Assembly: GCA_911728455.2 (NCBI GenBank)
Contig: OU452227.1
Span: 19,608,110-19,672,109 of the forward strand
Origin: Marthasterias glacialis
Lineage: Eukaryota; Echinodermata; Asteroidea; Forcipulatida; Asteriidae
DNA length: 64,000 nucleotides
Direction: 5' to 3'
The stretch's first letter is position 1; every line of letters begins with the position of its first letter. Below, piece by piece: positions 10,843 to 23,548 of the stretch. Made by a program: the position numbers and the translations under genes. Under the pieces are notes generated by a model. That model was not told the DNA's origin and did no database searches. It worked only from the letters and a program-made list of their open reading frames with translations.

Positions 10843-13165
10843 CGGAAATGAAGCAAGGAAAAATATTTACTTAAACTGAATATACTGAAAACGAATGAAT
10901 ATCATTTTATCAAAAAAGAGAAAATATCCAAAGAACAAAATGATTTTTGAGATGCCCTTTCGGGATTTAGATATGCCAAAGAAACCATTGGGCACACACA
11001 AGGAACTCAAAGAGCAAAATAACAAAACCATAGCCGTTCAATTCAACGGATGTGGATAGTTAATTTGGATACATCTATTCTTTGTTGACAGTGATCTCGA
11101 GTTCAACTCGACTTCGTATTGCAAATATTGACAGGGACTCAAGTTGACTCTTCTACAGCTTGACAGACCTTTTACTGTGTTTGGTGTCGACTACTTGTGT
11201 GAATAAATACCATTATTTTACGTTTTACAATCCACCGGTGGGCACAGTGCGGGGCACGCAACAATCCTTCAATCATTTGTAATAATAAAATCCGTACCTT
11301 GCATGAATTTTAAATGACTAAATGACTTCATTAATTCAAATAGTAATTGCATAATCAAAATGAGCTGATTTATAAACTCAACTATCCTTTCCAATGTAAG
11401 ATTTCCAAAAAATTGCCAAGATGTTATTTCTTACAATATTTTTTGTATACATATTACAGAGAACTTGTTTATATATCTCAGTGTTTTAAGGACAAAACTT
11501 GTCATAACATAATGACAACAGCTGTTAATTTCGAGGGGAATTGGAAGCTGATGTAGAGCATGTTATTTTTTTCGGTTTCAAAAATGCAAAGTGAAATGTA
11601 TTTAATTTTACAAACCAATGATGAGAGCGTACACACATAGATTATAATTACTGTCATTGTTAACTTAAGTGATTTCACAACTTGCATTGTACACATTTAT
11701 GTAGTGTGGTGAGTAAACATGCATTGAATATTACACACTGTCGATCCCCAGCAAAGTCGACACAGTATTTGCCCGACTGCGCGGGTCGGTGATCTTTACG
11801 TTGCAAAATAGACAACTGATTTCATTGTCTTGAAAACATATGACTAAACAAAATTGAAGAATAAATTAATTACACTTCGACAAACCTGAAGTGTTAATTA
11901 CACAAATACAGAGGCATGCCAGGAAAAATTTAATATAACATAACTCATCTTGTGGGAGTGGACTTATACGAGCGAACGAGTTGAGCGCATTGAAATGACA
12001 TTTTATAAAAGACGTATCCTCCGTTTATCGGACACAGTAATTTTGACTAGTGAATCAAAAACGATTTTAAGTTTTTCGATTCTACATTGAATTTTGGGTG
12101 TGTATACTGAAGGTGGAAACATCTGCAATCGAAAATAATAATAAAGAAATAATTAAATAAATGTATGTAAAATAATATGCCAATTTACATTGACATAGTC
12201 TAAGATTTTGTTCGTGGTACGGCTACCTTTCAATTGGTGCGCAATGATTTTACATCCATCTTGCGAAAAACAAACTGAATCAAGCTTAACATCACCATCC
12301 TTTTTTTTTTTTTTTTTTTTTTACAATTCTTAACTCACACATTCCAAAAGAGTCAGCCTTATGTAAGATCAAATTACTCCTCGCCAAAATAATTATATTA
12401 CTACATAAAAACATTTAATATACTGTATATATAGCACATCACAATGCCTTTGTAACCTTATCATGATTGGTTGATCGTTGATTACGTGTTGATACACGTG
12501 GATGTGACGTATGGTGTGAGCGTTTAACTAGCTGCACCAATCAGATGGCAGGAAATTAAAGGGTTTTAGATGCTGATATTTTTGCCACCCTTGTGAAATT
12601 AACTGTCCCATTGTTCTAATGAGCTCTGTTTGGAAGTCGGAATCCATACATCTCACCTCAAAGAGACCTTGGGTGGGATGCTACAACGCCGTTGACAATA
12701 GTTCTCTTTAGTGGGTTATGTTTTTAGAATAAGGTAATTAGTGCTATTGTGTGTACCTTGTCAACATGTACCGAATAATATTTTTCAATTGAATACATAG
12801 AATAGTAGTGCATAGAAATATATCTTTATGGCAAGAAACTAGATTAATAATGCAAACCGTCACAAATTAAGCATAACTTTCCTAAATTTGTTCTTTTTTT
12901 TCTATCAAAATTCCTGCATGATTTTCAAAATCTTTTCACTGACTTTTGTAGGTATATTCATGCACCATGCTTTTTACCTTCTTGTTTTCTACGTTCAACA
13001 AATGAAACTATTCTTGCCTCGTGATTGTGTAGTCCAGAGATGAACGGACAGGAACGGCCAAGTCCTCATTTCCCATATCCCAAACGAACATTGCTCCACT
13101 GTCCATATGCGTTTATGTTTGTGGGATTCTTTCTAAACATTTGGGACATCATTATGTGCCAACAA

Positions 13166-14110
13166 TTACTTTTGATTCCCTCTGAGGCTTCGAAACGTGT
13201 GCTCAAACTCAGGGCTGCAAGGAAAGCACGGTGTTGGGATGATCATGAGTGACCTGGCCGGTTTTAGGATGGACACCCCCACGGGTGGAACCACCTGCTT
13301 CGACGGCTTGACACTCCCACCACTATCAGCCTTTAGACGCGCCGTGGTCGGGTTGAACGGTTTACCCCTCTTGCCAGGAAACCTGACTTGGAGCTTACCC
13401 CGGCGCGGGAGGAGGAACTTCTGGTGTGGCCATATGTCAACATCCCCAACTGGTTGCTTTCTGGAATGCTTTAGTTGGATGGAGTGGATGCTGGGAGGAT
13501 GCGTTCTCAACCCTTGCTTGACCTTTCTGTCATCGACGATGCGGGCTCCTCCGAAGGAGACGACTTTCTTCTTGTCTCTGATAGCCCGTTCTTCACCATC
13601 TTTCCTTCTATCTTCATGAGCGTCTTGCTTGCCATCCGGGGTTCCAGTCAGAGGGGTATATTGAAGGGGCTGCTTCCCGTTAAGTTTCCCTGTTGAGAGG
13701 TTCTGCTTGATCTCGGTCTCGTCCTCAGGACACCTCACTTGTTGGAAAATTGACGGCAGCTTGTTGGAGGTTACCATCAAAGGTGGCGTGTCATGTTTGT
13801 AGGTCTTTTTACCGTCACCAATTCTACATCTACGGAGTTTGGTGGTAAGTGCATTGAATTCAGCCTCATTATCACTGGATTTAATTTGGAGATTCCCCGA
13901 TGGATGCTTACGATCAGGTCCTCGATCATCAACATGTTTGAAGCTTGGACGATCTCGGTGTCCCGTTTTAAATCGTAGGGAGCGAGTTGCAGAATCATCC
14001 GGATACTTCAGCGACGCGGTCCGAAACAGCCTCTGTGGTGTACGGAATCTGTAATTCTCATACATGGAACAAATATTGACCAAGTCATCCCCTTTAACTC
14101 CACCGTACAT
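13166..14110 (-). CDS. Hypothetical protein with PP1-docking-like motifs
   Basis: An uninterrupted frame of 314 codons opens with ATG at 14108-14110 and ends with TAA at 13166-13168. I do not recognise the protein. It is rich in Lys, Arg, Pro and Asp and looks largely disordered, with no signal peptide or membrane segment. Two short motifs stand out: KKVVSF at residues 181-186, which fits the RVxF protein-phosphatase-1 docking consensus ([RK]x[VI]x[FW]), and SILK at 280-283, the second known PP1 motif. In known PP1 partners such as inhibitor-2 SILK usually lies N-terminal to RVxF; here the order is reversed. Length and composition make a chance open frame unlikely, but there may be further upstream exons and the start is not certain. 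Nothing in the neighbours helps to assign a role. Confidence 0.5.
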   Translation of the reverse strand: MYGGVKGDDLVNICSMYENYRFRTPQRLFRTASLKYPDDSATRSLRFKTGHRDRPSFKHVDDRGPDRKHPSGNLQIKSSDNEAEFNALTTKLRRCRIGDGKKTYKHDTPPLMVTSNKLPSIFQQVRCPEDETEIKQNLSTGKLNGKQPLQYTPLTGTPDGKQDAHEDRRKDGEERAIRDKKKVVSFGGARIVDDRKVKQGLRTHPPSIHSIQLKHSRKQPVGDVDIWPHQKFLLPRRGKLQVRFPGKRGKPFNPTTARLKADSGGSVKPSKQVVPPVGVSILKPARSLMIIPTPCFPCSPEFEHTFRSLRGNQK

Positions 14111-15614
14111 GATGATTTATAACCTCATAATAGCAACGCTACTTCCATCCAATCTGCACAGCTCTGGGGGGTTCTTGATGCACTTCTTCCTCCTTCATGT
14201 ATATCTTGTCTCCTCAAGTGACGACTCTTTGTCTGGGGCAAGCATCCTCTTCGATGACAGAGAGCGAATCAAGTGCAGGACGATCTAGCAGTCCATCTTA
14301 CACTGCACGTTATTTACTGCTGAGTGATGTCACTATTACACACGAGCGTAAATAGACGTGTTTGCATCTCAGATGGTCTCCGACACGGCATATCTTGGTT
14401 GTCACTGACAGTAAATTGTCTTGTCTCCCACGAGTCCGGAGAGCTCTTTCTTAATGATGTGCTCGCCGTGCGTTCGGGGGAGCAGTGCAGCGGAAGAAAC
14501 CCTGCATCTCCCCACGCTCCATATCTTCTGTGGTAATCACCCGACACAGCGCATCTCATGTTTTCTTGACATAGCGCGGGATATTCATACACTCATATAG
14601 CTCTTGTAAAATGCTGCATGCAATCCCCGTCGTGCGGCAAACTCGATTGGGCTTCAGCCGGGACAGCCTATCTAAAAACATAATCACTTTGAGTTCACTC
14701 GTCTTATATTTCTGATGAATTGAAGCAAAGGATCAATAGTGTGGAAATACACACTGTAAATGCATCTATGATTTGTAATAATATATCGAGGTATACAATA
14801 CGAGCAGATGGCACAGCATGCAGTGCGTGGACTGCAAATTTAAAACTCTATAAAGTAATTGTGTATTTTTTTTTTTTTTTTTTACAAAATACAATAAAAT
14901 AATCATGTACTCAGTTCAATTTTACTGGAAAATACTGTATTATACGATCAATCGGTTTGAACTTCGCCAGCTTATATTGCTTAAATATTTCTAAGGCTCG
15001 CAGTGGGACGACTGGGCTAAGATTTAAACCCGTATTATATCTCATTTAATTCGAGACCGGATTATTACTTGCTGTTTCATTTTTAGGGGAGAAAGTGCTT
15101 GCAAAAAAAAAAAAAAAAACGATAGTGGTCCTTCTACTGCCCAGCCTTGGCTTACACTAAACCGCTTGTTATAGACTTGTTAAACTCAAAGCTCTTTTCA
15201 TTTGGGGCGCTATCATCTCACCCGATGACGGGATGGAAATGAGATGGATGTACAGTAATGACGGCCCTCTCTCCCCCCCCCTCCCCTCCCCCTCCTACCC
15301 CTCCCACCCCCTCCGTAATTGGGGTTTACGTCACAGTAACATCTCCCTCTCGGGCCAGCAATTGTGTATCAGGGATGACATTTTAATTAAGGGTCGGGAC
15401 GAAGACTGTTGCTTACATAAACAAGAGGCCCCTACATATCGGTACGTAAACAGCAATGAGGGGCATACACGCAGAATCTGTTCATTGGGACAGCAGTAAT
15501 AGTTGGATGGAGTGTTGATCAAGGTCAGTCTTATTCTCTGCTGAAATTGCGTTCTTGCAATAATAATGCTTATCGGGGCGCGTGGAGCAGATCGAGGGGC
15601 CGGGAGAATGGAAT

Positions 15615-15632
15615 GGGGGGGGGGGGGGGGGG
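15615..15632 (+). repeat. G18 homopolymer tract
   Basis: Eighteen consecutive G bases: potential quadruplex former and a likely site of sequencing or length error. Confidence 0.9.
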
Positions 15633-16083
15633 TTACGTCCCCTGCCCAAAGTCCGCGGTGGGAACACCGCATTGCGCACTTATTTAGCTCCAGGACCTGG
15701 CAAAATTATGCGGGAATTCAGCATTAGCTGAGATTGCATCTTGCTTGTCCTGGTTGTACTGTTTGGTTAATGTTAACCTACATCCGCTATACATTGATTG
15801 GGAATGATGATGTGAAACCACGTATTGAGGATAGACGATGAACAAGTCTGGCTTGTGAGCCCCTCATCTATCATGACAAGTTAAGACTGCAAGCTCTGTA
15901 GTCTTCACTCAAGTCTGAAACTACATCAAATAAGGGCCAAGCCAGGTGAAAGCAATGACCAATGGAGCTGACACGAGTGCCCCATCCCCAAAACAGGGCC
16001 AAACTTCATAGAGCAACAAAAATATGCCAACTAGAACAATGTTACTGGCAAAATTACTGGTAGGGTCTTTCCTGCTTATTTTT

Positions 16084-16669
16084 TATTAAAGCCCCAGCTC
16101 AATATTGGTAAGAAGAACTCAAACATAAATGTTCACAGATTACCTTACATGGTAAAAAGATAATGATGGTAGAAAAACTTTCCTAACAATGTTTCTGCCT
16201 GAAGTGTTATCGTGTTTAAATAATAAATGAAATAAGATTCAGAATTAGTTTTGGTCTCATGAGACGAAAATATTAGTTTTTTGATCTGTTTCATTCATTA
16301 TTCAAAATTAAACGATAACACTTCGGTAGGGCCAATGATATTCCATTTCGGATAGTTTCAATTTCATTCGACGAACAAGTCACAGTGACTGATTTTTATT
16401 ATTTAGTGTTTTTTTTTACTGGAAACTTGATAGATTTCAGTGGAATAACTGAAACCAGTCAGCTGTTTTTGGTCTGGGGCCAGTTGTTGATTGGTGAGGG
16501 CAAGGTTTGCATTTTGCTGACAATTTTTGCAGAAAATCTTTGGCCCCACTTCAGGCAGAAATATTTCCAGGAAAGTTTATCACCATTATTATCCGTATAT
16601 ACCATGTAAGGTATGTAAATCTGTGAACATTGTTTTTCTGTCTTTCCAATGTTGAGTTGGGGCTTTAAA
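16084..16669. mobile_element. Foldback MITE of the AAAGCCCCAGC family
   Basis: The left end is TTAAAGCCCCAGCTCAATA and the right end TGTTGAGTTGGGGCTTTAA. Both halves contain the same subterminal block (AACATAAATGTTCACAGATT against its reverse complement), so this copy is palindromic throughout, unlike those at 7133 and 10218. No coding capacity. Confidence 0.78.
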
Positions 16670-16927
16670 ATATAAGTTGTGTCTATTCAATGAGTGCTGC
16701 ATGTTTTCGCGCCTTACTTTTGTTCCTGTTTACCTTATAGGCCTATATTGTGTTTCAAAATAAAAATATATTCCCAAATAATAAAATATTAGAAATCATT
16801 AGAAATCACTAGATACACATCATCAATGCGCACACACATCTACAGAGACGTGATTCGAACCCTGACCAGTGATCAACGCAAGAGGGCGGTAAACAAAACG
16901 TTTCCCCAGCGTTCTCCAAAAACCGAC

Positions 16928-19740
16928 ATGGCGAAGCATCACCCCGATTTGATTTTCTGTAGAAAGCAAGCAGGAGTTGGTAAGTTTTTGGAGCACTGAA
17001 TCTATATTTCTTATGGAAGAAGAAACCAGTTATTGTAGCGAGACTATCGGCTAAATCTAAGTGCTTTTTTTGAGAGGTAGTATTAGTAATAGTAGATGTC
17101 AAAATCAAACGACCTTTGTCCCTTGTTTGTGTGTGTGTGTGTGCCCAGTTTTCGGACAAGGTATTGGATCTGGAATCTGTGTGAGCATGGTGAATAGCCC
17201 CATAAGTAGTGCCAGTACGCTGGACTCCCTCCGCTTCTTGGCCTTACGACCACAAAGCATCAGGGACCGTGATGACATTTCAAATAAAAACGTGTGGTTT
17301 CGAATCAAAAGTTTTTGTTTTCTTTTTTTCTTCATCATTGACATTGCGCGAGAGTCTCAATTAGATCCTAGCTAGGTATTTAAAACTAAGTCAGCAACCA
17401 TCATGGCTCCGACGATGTTTAAATGTGTCTGTAGGCTTATCAGCTCTGAGATTTTTCATAAAATTCAACTAAAATAAGTCATTATACCTCGGATCTAATG
17501 TACTTGAGACTCACGCGCAATGATGAAGAGATCATCGATGGACAAATTTTGTCAAAAAAATGTAAGTCTCGATTCGAAAGTTGCTCCCTCAATTCAGGCC
17601 ATAGCATTCGTAGGGCCAAGAAGCGGAGGTAGTCCTGCGTATTGGCGCTATTTATGGGGATACCTAAAAATATGAGGTTCTACACAAACCTCATAGATCA
17701 AGCTCAGCCCTGGTAGGACATCAGTCTCCGTTGCACTGCCACTGACATCCTGGGTGTAAAGCTTCTCTGCAATGCGAACAAAATTACTAGAGGTTTTTTT
17801 TTTCTTCTTTTTAACCTGATGTTGGAAGCTAAAAGTCCGTTCATATATTCCCAGTACTTTAAACTACTCCCTGAATATCATTTAAATATCTGTGTTCACT
17901 TTTGGTGAAAATTATACTTGAAATAAAACGCTAACTTGTACAAATCATCCCAAACATAATGTACTTCCCATGTGAAGTTTCTACATGCACTTGCGCCCAT
18001 ACGTGCATGTCGAGGGCAATGCGCCCTCTTTAGTTGTTGCTAGACATCATATTCCGCTCGTTGATAATGTATGCTCAAAACATTTTCAAGATTTATGAAC
18101 TCGCCCGTCTGCAAGTATGGGACACAAAGAATATATGATCGAAGTTTCAGCTAATCTAATCAGGTAAAACAACGGAATAATTTTGTTGTAAATGTTATAA
18201 ACATTCTACCAGGGCTAAGGTCAAGCTATAGATGGTCCTATTCAACTCGTCACGTTTTGATGGTTCCTGAGAAATAAAGCCGAAAGCTAAAATATAAAAA
18301 AAGAAGAAGATAAATTCTTACCGTCATTCAGAATCCTTAAATCGGCATCGCCTTTTGAAAACAAATTATGGCTGCTCAATGTATAGCACACGGGCTGTGT
18401 TAGTTATTGTGGACCAGCGTTTAAATTGGGCAAGGAGTTACGATGTCGCATGTCAGCCATGTTTTACTACCTAAGGCAGGGTAGGCCTACGCATACTGTA
18501 GTGTAGCGCCAAGTAGCACCAAGGGTTGCAGCGATCCAGAGTCAGTTATTATGATGAATGTATAATGTTTTGATGTGTATTCCACTGACAACTAACAGTA
18601 GAATCCGACTGACACTTTGTTTTTCAGCTATTGGTAGACTGTGCGAGAAATGTGACGGCAAATGTGTGATTTGTGACTCCTATGTGCGTCCGTGTACCTT
18701 GGTGCGGATCTGTGATGAGTGCAACTATGGCTCCTACCAGGGACGTTGTGTAATCTGTGGAGGACCGGGAGTATCTGATGCTTACTACTGTAAAGAATGC
18801 ACCATTCAAGAAAAAGATGTAAGTCACCAGTTGAATCCCTCAAAGTTTGCATTCATTGAGACGGGAAAGTGAGATTACAGGGAATTACAAATAACCCATG
18901 CAGCAGCGTAGCTAGAATTTTTTCACTGGGAATGGGGGGTATTGCTTTTCAGTTGCGGGGGGAGGGGGGGGGGACAGGTACCATGTTTTCTAATGAATTA
19001 CATGTATCTATATTTTTTTATGGGGAGGTTCCTGGGGGGGAGGGCACTAGAAATTTGTTGGAGGCACATGCCCCCCCCCCCCACCTAGGCCTCCCCTTGG
19101 TTACGCCGCTGAACCCATGGTCTGGACTTGAAACTTTCAAGTCTGAGATTGTGGCTATTTTTGTCTGCATCATCCACGCAAAATGCCATTTACCTCTGTT
19201 GGCTATCACACACCCTAACTCACGATCTCAGACTTGACCCTCATGTAGATGGGATATTATTGTGTTCATAACTGAAATTTACATAATACTGATGCCAGAG
19301 ACATGGCCAATCAGGAGGCCACAAAAGCCTTGCAGGCTGCATCTATTACTAATAGGTTACTATCATTATAATAGATGTTAATTTTTGCATCGGGGATAAA
19401 GAATATTATTTGTTTTGTGTTTTTTGCCCGTACACCGATGTGTGTTAAGCACTGTATACTCTGTACTTTTCCTGAGTTGCGGTTACAATCACTTGAACAG
19501 TTTCTGTAGAAATCATTTGGCCTCGAATTCTTATGGTGCTTGGTTATGTCATAGTTACTTTCTCACATTTGAAAAGTAAAAATTCCTTTTCGAGAAGGGT
19601 TCTAAATTTGAAAGTAATCTTGTTTGCTTTTGTCACATTGTTGTCTTTAGAGAGATGGATGCCCTAAGATTGTCAACCTTGGCAGCTCCAAGACGGACTT
19701 GTTCTACGAAAGAAAGAAGTACGGCTTCAAGAAGAGGTGA
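16928..19740 (+). CDS. PHF5A: PHD finger-like domain protein 5A (SF3b complex)
   Basis: Small zinc-binding subunit of the SF3b part of U2 snRNP, needed for branch-point recognition in pre-mRNA splicing in the nucleus. Three exons: 16928-16979 ([17 protein letters not shown]), 18628-18818, and 19651-19740 ending in TGA. Junctions are G|GTAAGT...TTTTCAG|CT, completing an Ala codon, and GAT|GTAAGT...CTTTAG|AGA in phase 0. The product is 110 aa, the usual family length, and as far as I recall matches the human protein throughout: the cysteine-rich core from [14 protein letters not shown] through [18 protein letters not shown] to [10 protein letters not shown], and a basic tail ending [11 protein letters not shown]. 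Intron 1 carries a 468-bp palindromic MITE, intron 2 a hAT-type MITE and a SINE piece. The poly(A) site is not clear; an AATAAA at 21091 is distant. Confidence 0.98.
17195..17662. mobile_element. Palindromic MITE, TIR TAGCCCCATA, in PHF5A intron 1
   Basis: Left TAGCCCCATAAGTAGTGCCA continues into ACGCTGGACTCCCTCCGCTT; the right end is the inverse, from AAGCGGAGGTAGTCC through GCGTATTGGCGCTATTTATGGGG. Inner blocks also pair (CTCAATTAGATCC against GGATCTAATGTACTTGAG). A short relative consisting of ends only lies at 46173-46265. Confidence 0.78.
18901..19111. mobile_element. hAT-type MITE in PHF5A intron 2
   Basis: Starts CAGCAGCGTAGC, ends TTACGCCGCTG, and is flanked by the exact 8-bp direct repeat AACCCATG (18893-18900 and 19112-19119). 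An 8-bp target duplication with CA...TG ends is the hAT signature. The interior is G-rich then C-rich, with no coding capacity. A relative lies at 26580-26949. Confidence 0.85.
19389..19476 (-). mobile_element. SINE family 1, 3' fragment
   Basis: Matches the 3' body of the copies at 562-774 and 5332-5525 (TGCATCGGGGATAAAGAATA onward) but lacks the tRNA-like head. In PHF5A intron 2. Confidence 0.65.
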
Positions 19741-20544
19741 TGTCACTTCATGACAGAAGGCAACGTGAATGATTAGCATGACACGCCAACTGAAGTCACT
19801 ACCTTGGATTTTGGACTTTAAAAAAACCTTCACAAGTCAGCACGCCGTGGAGGCAGATGGGTTTTTCCAATATTCTGGCAGGCAAATCTTGGACAGTCAA
19901 AAACTGAATTGAAATTTTGTCACTGTGGATGCTGCATTGGTTATCGAAAGAGAAACCTCGGCTGGCAAACTTTTGTGTACTTCAATTAGATATACGTACA
20001 GTTCTCGCTAGAAATCCCACATACATAGAGGGCTGAGATGAAGAACATTTCAGAGATACATCCTTATTATCAAAGATTGATCAAATTGTACACAAGCATC
20101 TCCACAGAAAGTGTGTTTATGTGTTAATCTTTGTGTTGTAGAGTTGTGTACACTTAATTCTTTCTAACCTTTGACCCGGTGCAGGCCTGATTCTTCGTTA
20201 CTGTAAGGGCAAGGCCATTTTTTTCCCATAGTAAAGGGCACCTCAGTGAGGGAAATTTAAATTTCTACTGGAACATTTCAAGGGGCACGATGGAAATACA
20301 ATGCGCCCTCTACTGTTTACTCAGGACAGGCCTTTCCCCCCTCTCAAATGGTCGACTTAAAACAACACAAGTCAACGCAACGGCACAGGAAGCTCGGGAC
20401 CCTGAAATTGGCTGACATGAATGTGACAACCATTCATCAGCCTCTCAAAAAAACACCATCCTGTGCCGCAAAAAAACAAATTACAACCTCGCTGCTTTGC
20501 AAACCACAAACGAACTTGAACAGTCGTGGGTCATGCGCAGTACT

Positions 20545-20728
20545 GGGCCCAGTTTCATAGAGCTGCTTTAGCACAAAAAGTAGCTAAGCATAAAAAATTA
20601 TGCTTACCAGAGTAAGGTTACCGGCCAAAATACCATGTCACATGTACAATTTGTGACTGGTATCCTGTGTTAGCAGAAAATGTTTAAGCAAGTATTTTCT
20701 GCTTAAGCAGCATTATGAAATTGGGCCC
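20545..20728. mobile_element. MITE, TIR GGGCCCAGTTTCAT
   Basis: Ends GGGCCCAGTTTCATAGAGCT and AGCATTATGAAATTGGGCCC are inverted, and inner blocks around AAGCATAAAAAATTATGCTT are also palindromic. Diverged relatives lie at about 28405-28560 and 56822-57475. Confidence 0.72.
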
Positions 20729-23427
20729 TGCCAGGTCATGCGGTGGGCGCTTGGTGCAAAATGGTTAAAACTTGCTGACCGTTTCCGGGGATGCACTTTG
20801 AAAACGGCCTCTCCTTGGTGAACTGTAGAGGGGGCACTATATTGTTAACCGTTGATATGGGCCTTATGCATTGACGTCATCACGCCGCAGCCATCTTAGA
20901 GGTAAAACGATGATGAAGGAATGGAAAAAGCACTTCGATATATGCGTGGCGCTCAGGATGAGCCAGTGAGAAACCTTCTTTTGACCTCAAGCCGAGGGCG
21001 CACTACTACTCCAATGACGCCATGTGCATAAGGTTGATTTTTCTCCATTGCCTCTGTGAAGTATCGGGCCTGCTTCGAGTGTGGTCATTTAATAAACAAG
21101 TGACACGAATAATGTGATTGGAAAAATAACCACTGCTGCAACTATTTAATTGATACAAAATTGCATCATCTGCATTCAAAGCTATCTTGGGAACTACTAA
21201 TGGGCCACATCATTTCATTTAATCGAAACAGAAACAGACCCATCCATTAAGCCCCGCCACCTTACTTGTTGACCATTCACAGCCTTGGCGACGCCACCGA
21301 AAATCCGACAGAAGTCCGACACGATAAAATCCTATTGGAAAATGTAAACATGCGTGTGCGTATTTATGTCGTGCAGTGTGGCCTTGAAGAGACGCACATT
21401 GTGCTGCCCTCTCTAAAAATGTCCGACAGACTTTTATCCTGGGGTAGTCATCTTCCAAGTCATATTCCCTATGTACATTAACAACAAAGAAATATTAGTC
21501 TCATTATAATGATAAGGAATCAGTCTTTATATTTCCCTCGGTTTTTATGACAGTAGTTTGACTGGGCTGGAAAATAAGATTGTTACACTTTGTTAAAGGC
21601 ACATCATAGGCCATTGCGTTTGGTAACTATCAATATGCTCCCATTGTATGATTACCTCTAAAGTGAAATAAACAACTTTTTAGCTTTCGTATTTGAGATT
21701 TTTGATTAAATAATATTGAATGATCTGTCCTCTTTGTGCTCGTGAACATTATAGACCAAAGACCTTATACATGGCCGAACATTACCGAGTGGTAACGATC
21801 GGTGACGAAGCTCGGTATTCGTTATAACGTAATGGGCTGTTGTATTTGTTGAGTTGTATTTGCACATTAATGTACTGGCTTTGTTTTATTTTCTTTCAAC
21901 GAGGGGTTGCATAATGGTACGTTGTACCCGTAGTACATATTTAAATGTTAACGCGTGCCTGGAGTTCCACGGAGGCCTCTGTTTGGCCTAGTTGCCCCTT
22001 TGAAAGTTCCCCATAGACTTTAACATTTTCCAGTGGAATGGAAGTGCCCTTTGTAAAATTTAAATGGCCTTGCACTCTCAAAGACGAAATTCCACGCAGG
22101 CCTGTTATTGGGGGTTGATTTAGCTCCTCAAACCCCTCCATCCGCCTCAAGTTTAAGACTCTTTCCAGTACGTTGGTTGTTGATTTTAATCCTGTTAAAT
22201 AGATTGGAATATGGTGTAGCAAGTTTCTGTGCTTACAGGCTTAATGAAATTGGGCCCAGCTAATAACCACCAACCATGTTAGCTTCTACGAAAGAATGAC
22301 CTTAAAGGGGCTGTGTCGTCATGATAACAGCAGGCCAGTGGCTGTGCGTGGAAAGATGAACTTCCACCCAGATACTGCACACGTCTACTCTTGCGGTCAA
22401 ATGACAAAGGGTGCCGTCTTTTTCAAACGGTGACATGAACACCGGCGCGCACGCATGCGTTGTAACTGCGTTTTTCCATTTTCTGCTTTGATCTTAAGCC
22501 CCTTTAAGCGTCTTTAAGCGTCCAGGAAAGAGTGACCCTCCCGTACGCAGTCCATATGTTTTCCTGGTAGGCACTGGGTCACACGTTATAATACAATAGA
22601 AATCAATAGCATTGCACAATAGCCGAACAATTATTAATATTATTGTTTTTTATTTTTTATTATTTTTAATTTTTTTTTCGGGGGTTGGGGGTTGGTTTGG
22701 GATTGATTGGAGCCGTACGGTTCAGACTCTAAAAAATGTCCGTATGAACTTTGTCTGCAGGAAGTCCAGTCTTTGTAGCTCCGAGTTTGTAAGCATAATC
22801 ATAAGGTCACGTATTACGTGGTCAAAGTTTTAATTCCCAGGGTGTTGTATGGGAATACCTTCATAATCCCACGATGCAGGGCATGATAACCGTTGGCTGA
22901 AATCACACAGGAATGATTCAAACCGTTCTGGGCAAAATAAATGATGGTTGCTAAGCTGATCGAGGTTGGTTCTTCATTACAGCATGTAGACTGGTTCTCG
23001 GTCCCTACATCGTCGCGTTTTCTTCTGACTGTATATAGGGACCGGTATCTACTGGCGATATGGCGCTTTTTATAGGCACTCAATTGCGCGGGCGCAGTAA
23101 TAATTTTCTAGTTTTAGAGATGACGTCTGTGATGTGTGCATGTTGTTGTTTGACATTAGGACACGTGCGTATCGTAACCCTTCACCCGCCCCCGATTTTA
23201 CCAAACTCATCGCAAGAAGCAATGCATCGTAGGGCTTACGATGCGTCGCACACATAAGACACGTCGCGGCTGCGACGAGTTTCACAATCCGTTTCACCAT
23301 ACACGTCGTAAAATAAGCGCAACGAGTCGCAACTCAAACCATTAAAAACAATCTTTTGGACGAGGGTGACCTGCTAAAGTTGTACAGCTGTTTTGTGTTG
23401 TACACAACTCGGTTATGAAACAGTCGT

Positions 23428-23438
23428 GTATATAGTTC
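23428..23438 (+). promoter_or_regulatory. Candidate TATA box of the inserted segment
   Basis: GTGTATATAGT lies about 45 bp upstream of an ATG in strong Kozak context (GCACCATGG at 23472-23480). The spacing fits a TATA promoter with a start near 23455-23465. Confidence 0.45.
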
Positions 23439-23476
23439 ATTCAAGATTGCGGACACTCAGTGCCGTACCGTGCACC

Positions 23477-23548
23477 ATGGACTCATCGGCGAGAGATAAT
23501 GGAAAATCATTTGGGGAGAGTGAAATGTCGTCTGCTAAAAGTACTAAG
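23477..23548 (+). other. Possible short first coding exon within the insertion
   Basis: ATG in the context GCACCATGG opens 24 codons (MDSSARDNGKSFGESEMSSA, then KSTK) ending exactly at a consensus donor, AAG|GTACGT. The composition is Ser-rich and acidic and no domain is recognisable. No convincing downstream exon was found within the next 2 kb, so it may be a captured promoter plus exon or the start of a decayed element gene. Confidence 0.35.

Larger units (their letters stand above)
6900..13165. other. Intergenic region with MITEs, no gene seen
   Basis: Upstream of HSP70. It holds two MITEs of the AAAGCCCCAGC family (7133-7471 and 10218-10842), the second with another palindrome inside it, an inverted repeat around 9657-9815 built on GGATTACNAACTC-like words, a GC-rich GGCCGACGGC minisatellite-like run near 9280-9330, and a T22 tract at 12301-12322. 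Open frames here are short and lack splice context, so no gene is called. Confidence 0.5.
14111..16927. other. Intergenic region between the hypothetical gene and PHF5A
   Basis: Open frames on both strands at 14314-14592 are not recognisable and could be an upstream exon or UTR of the minus-strand gene. Also present: T19 near 14865-14883, A18 near 15102-15119, a C-rich run at 15270-15310, a G18 tract at 15615-15632, and a foldback MITE at 16084-16669. No gene is called. Confidence 0.45.

Noticed and set aside
13197-13696. Plus-strand open frames opposite the hypothetical gene
   Set aside because: Complementary shadows of the 314-codon minus-strand frame with no motif or splice logic.
14314-14592. 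Upstream exon of the minus-strand hypothetical gene
   Set aside because: No clear donor/acceptor pair links it to the 13166-14110 frame and the peptide is not recognisable; kept only as a remark.
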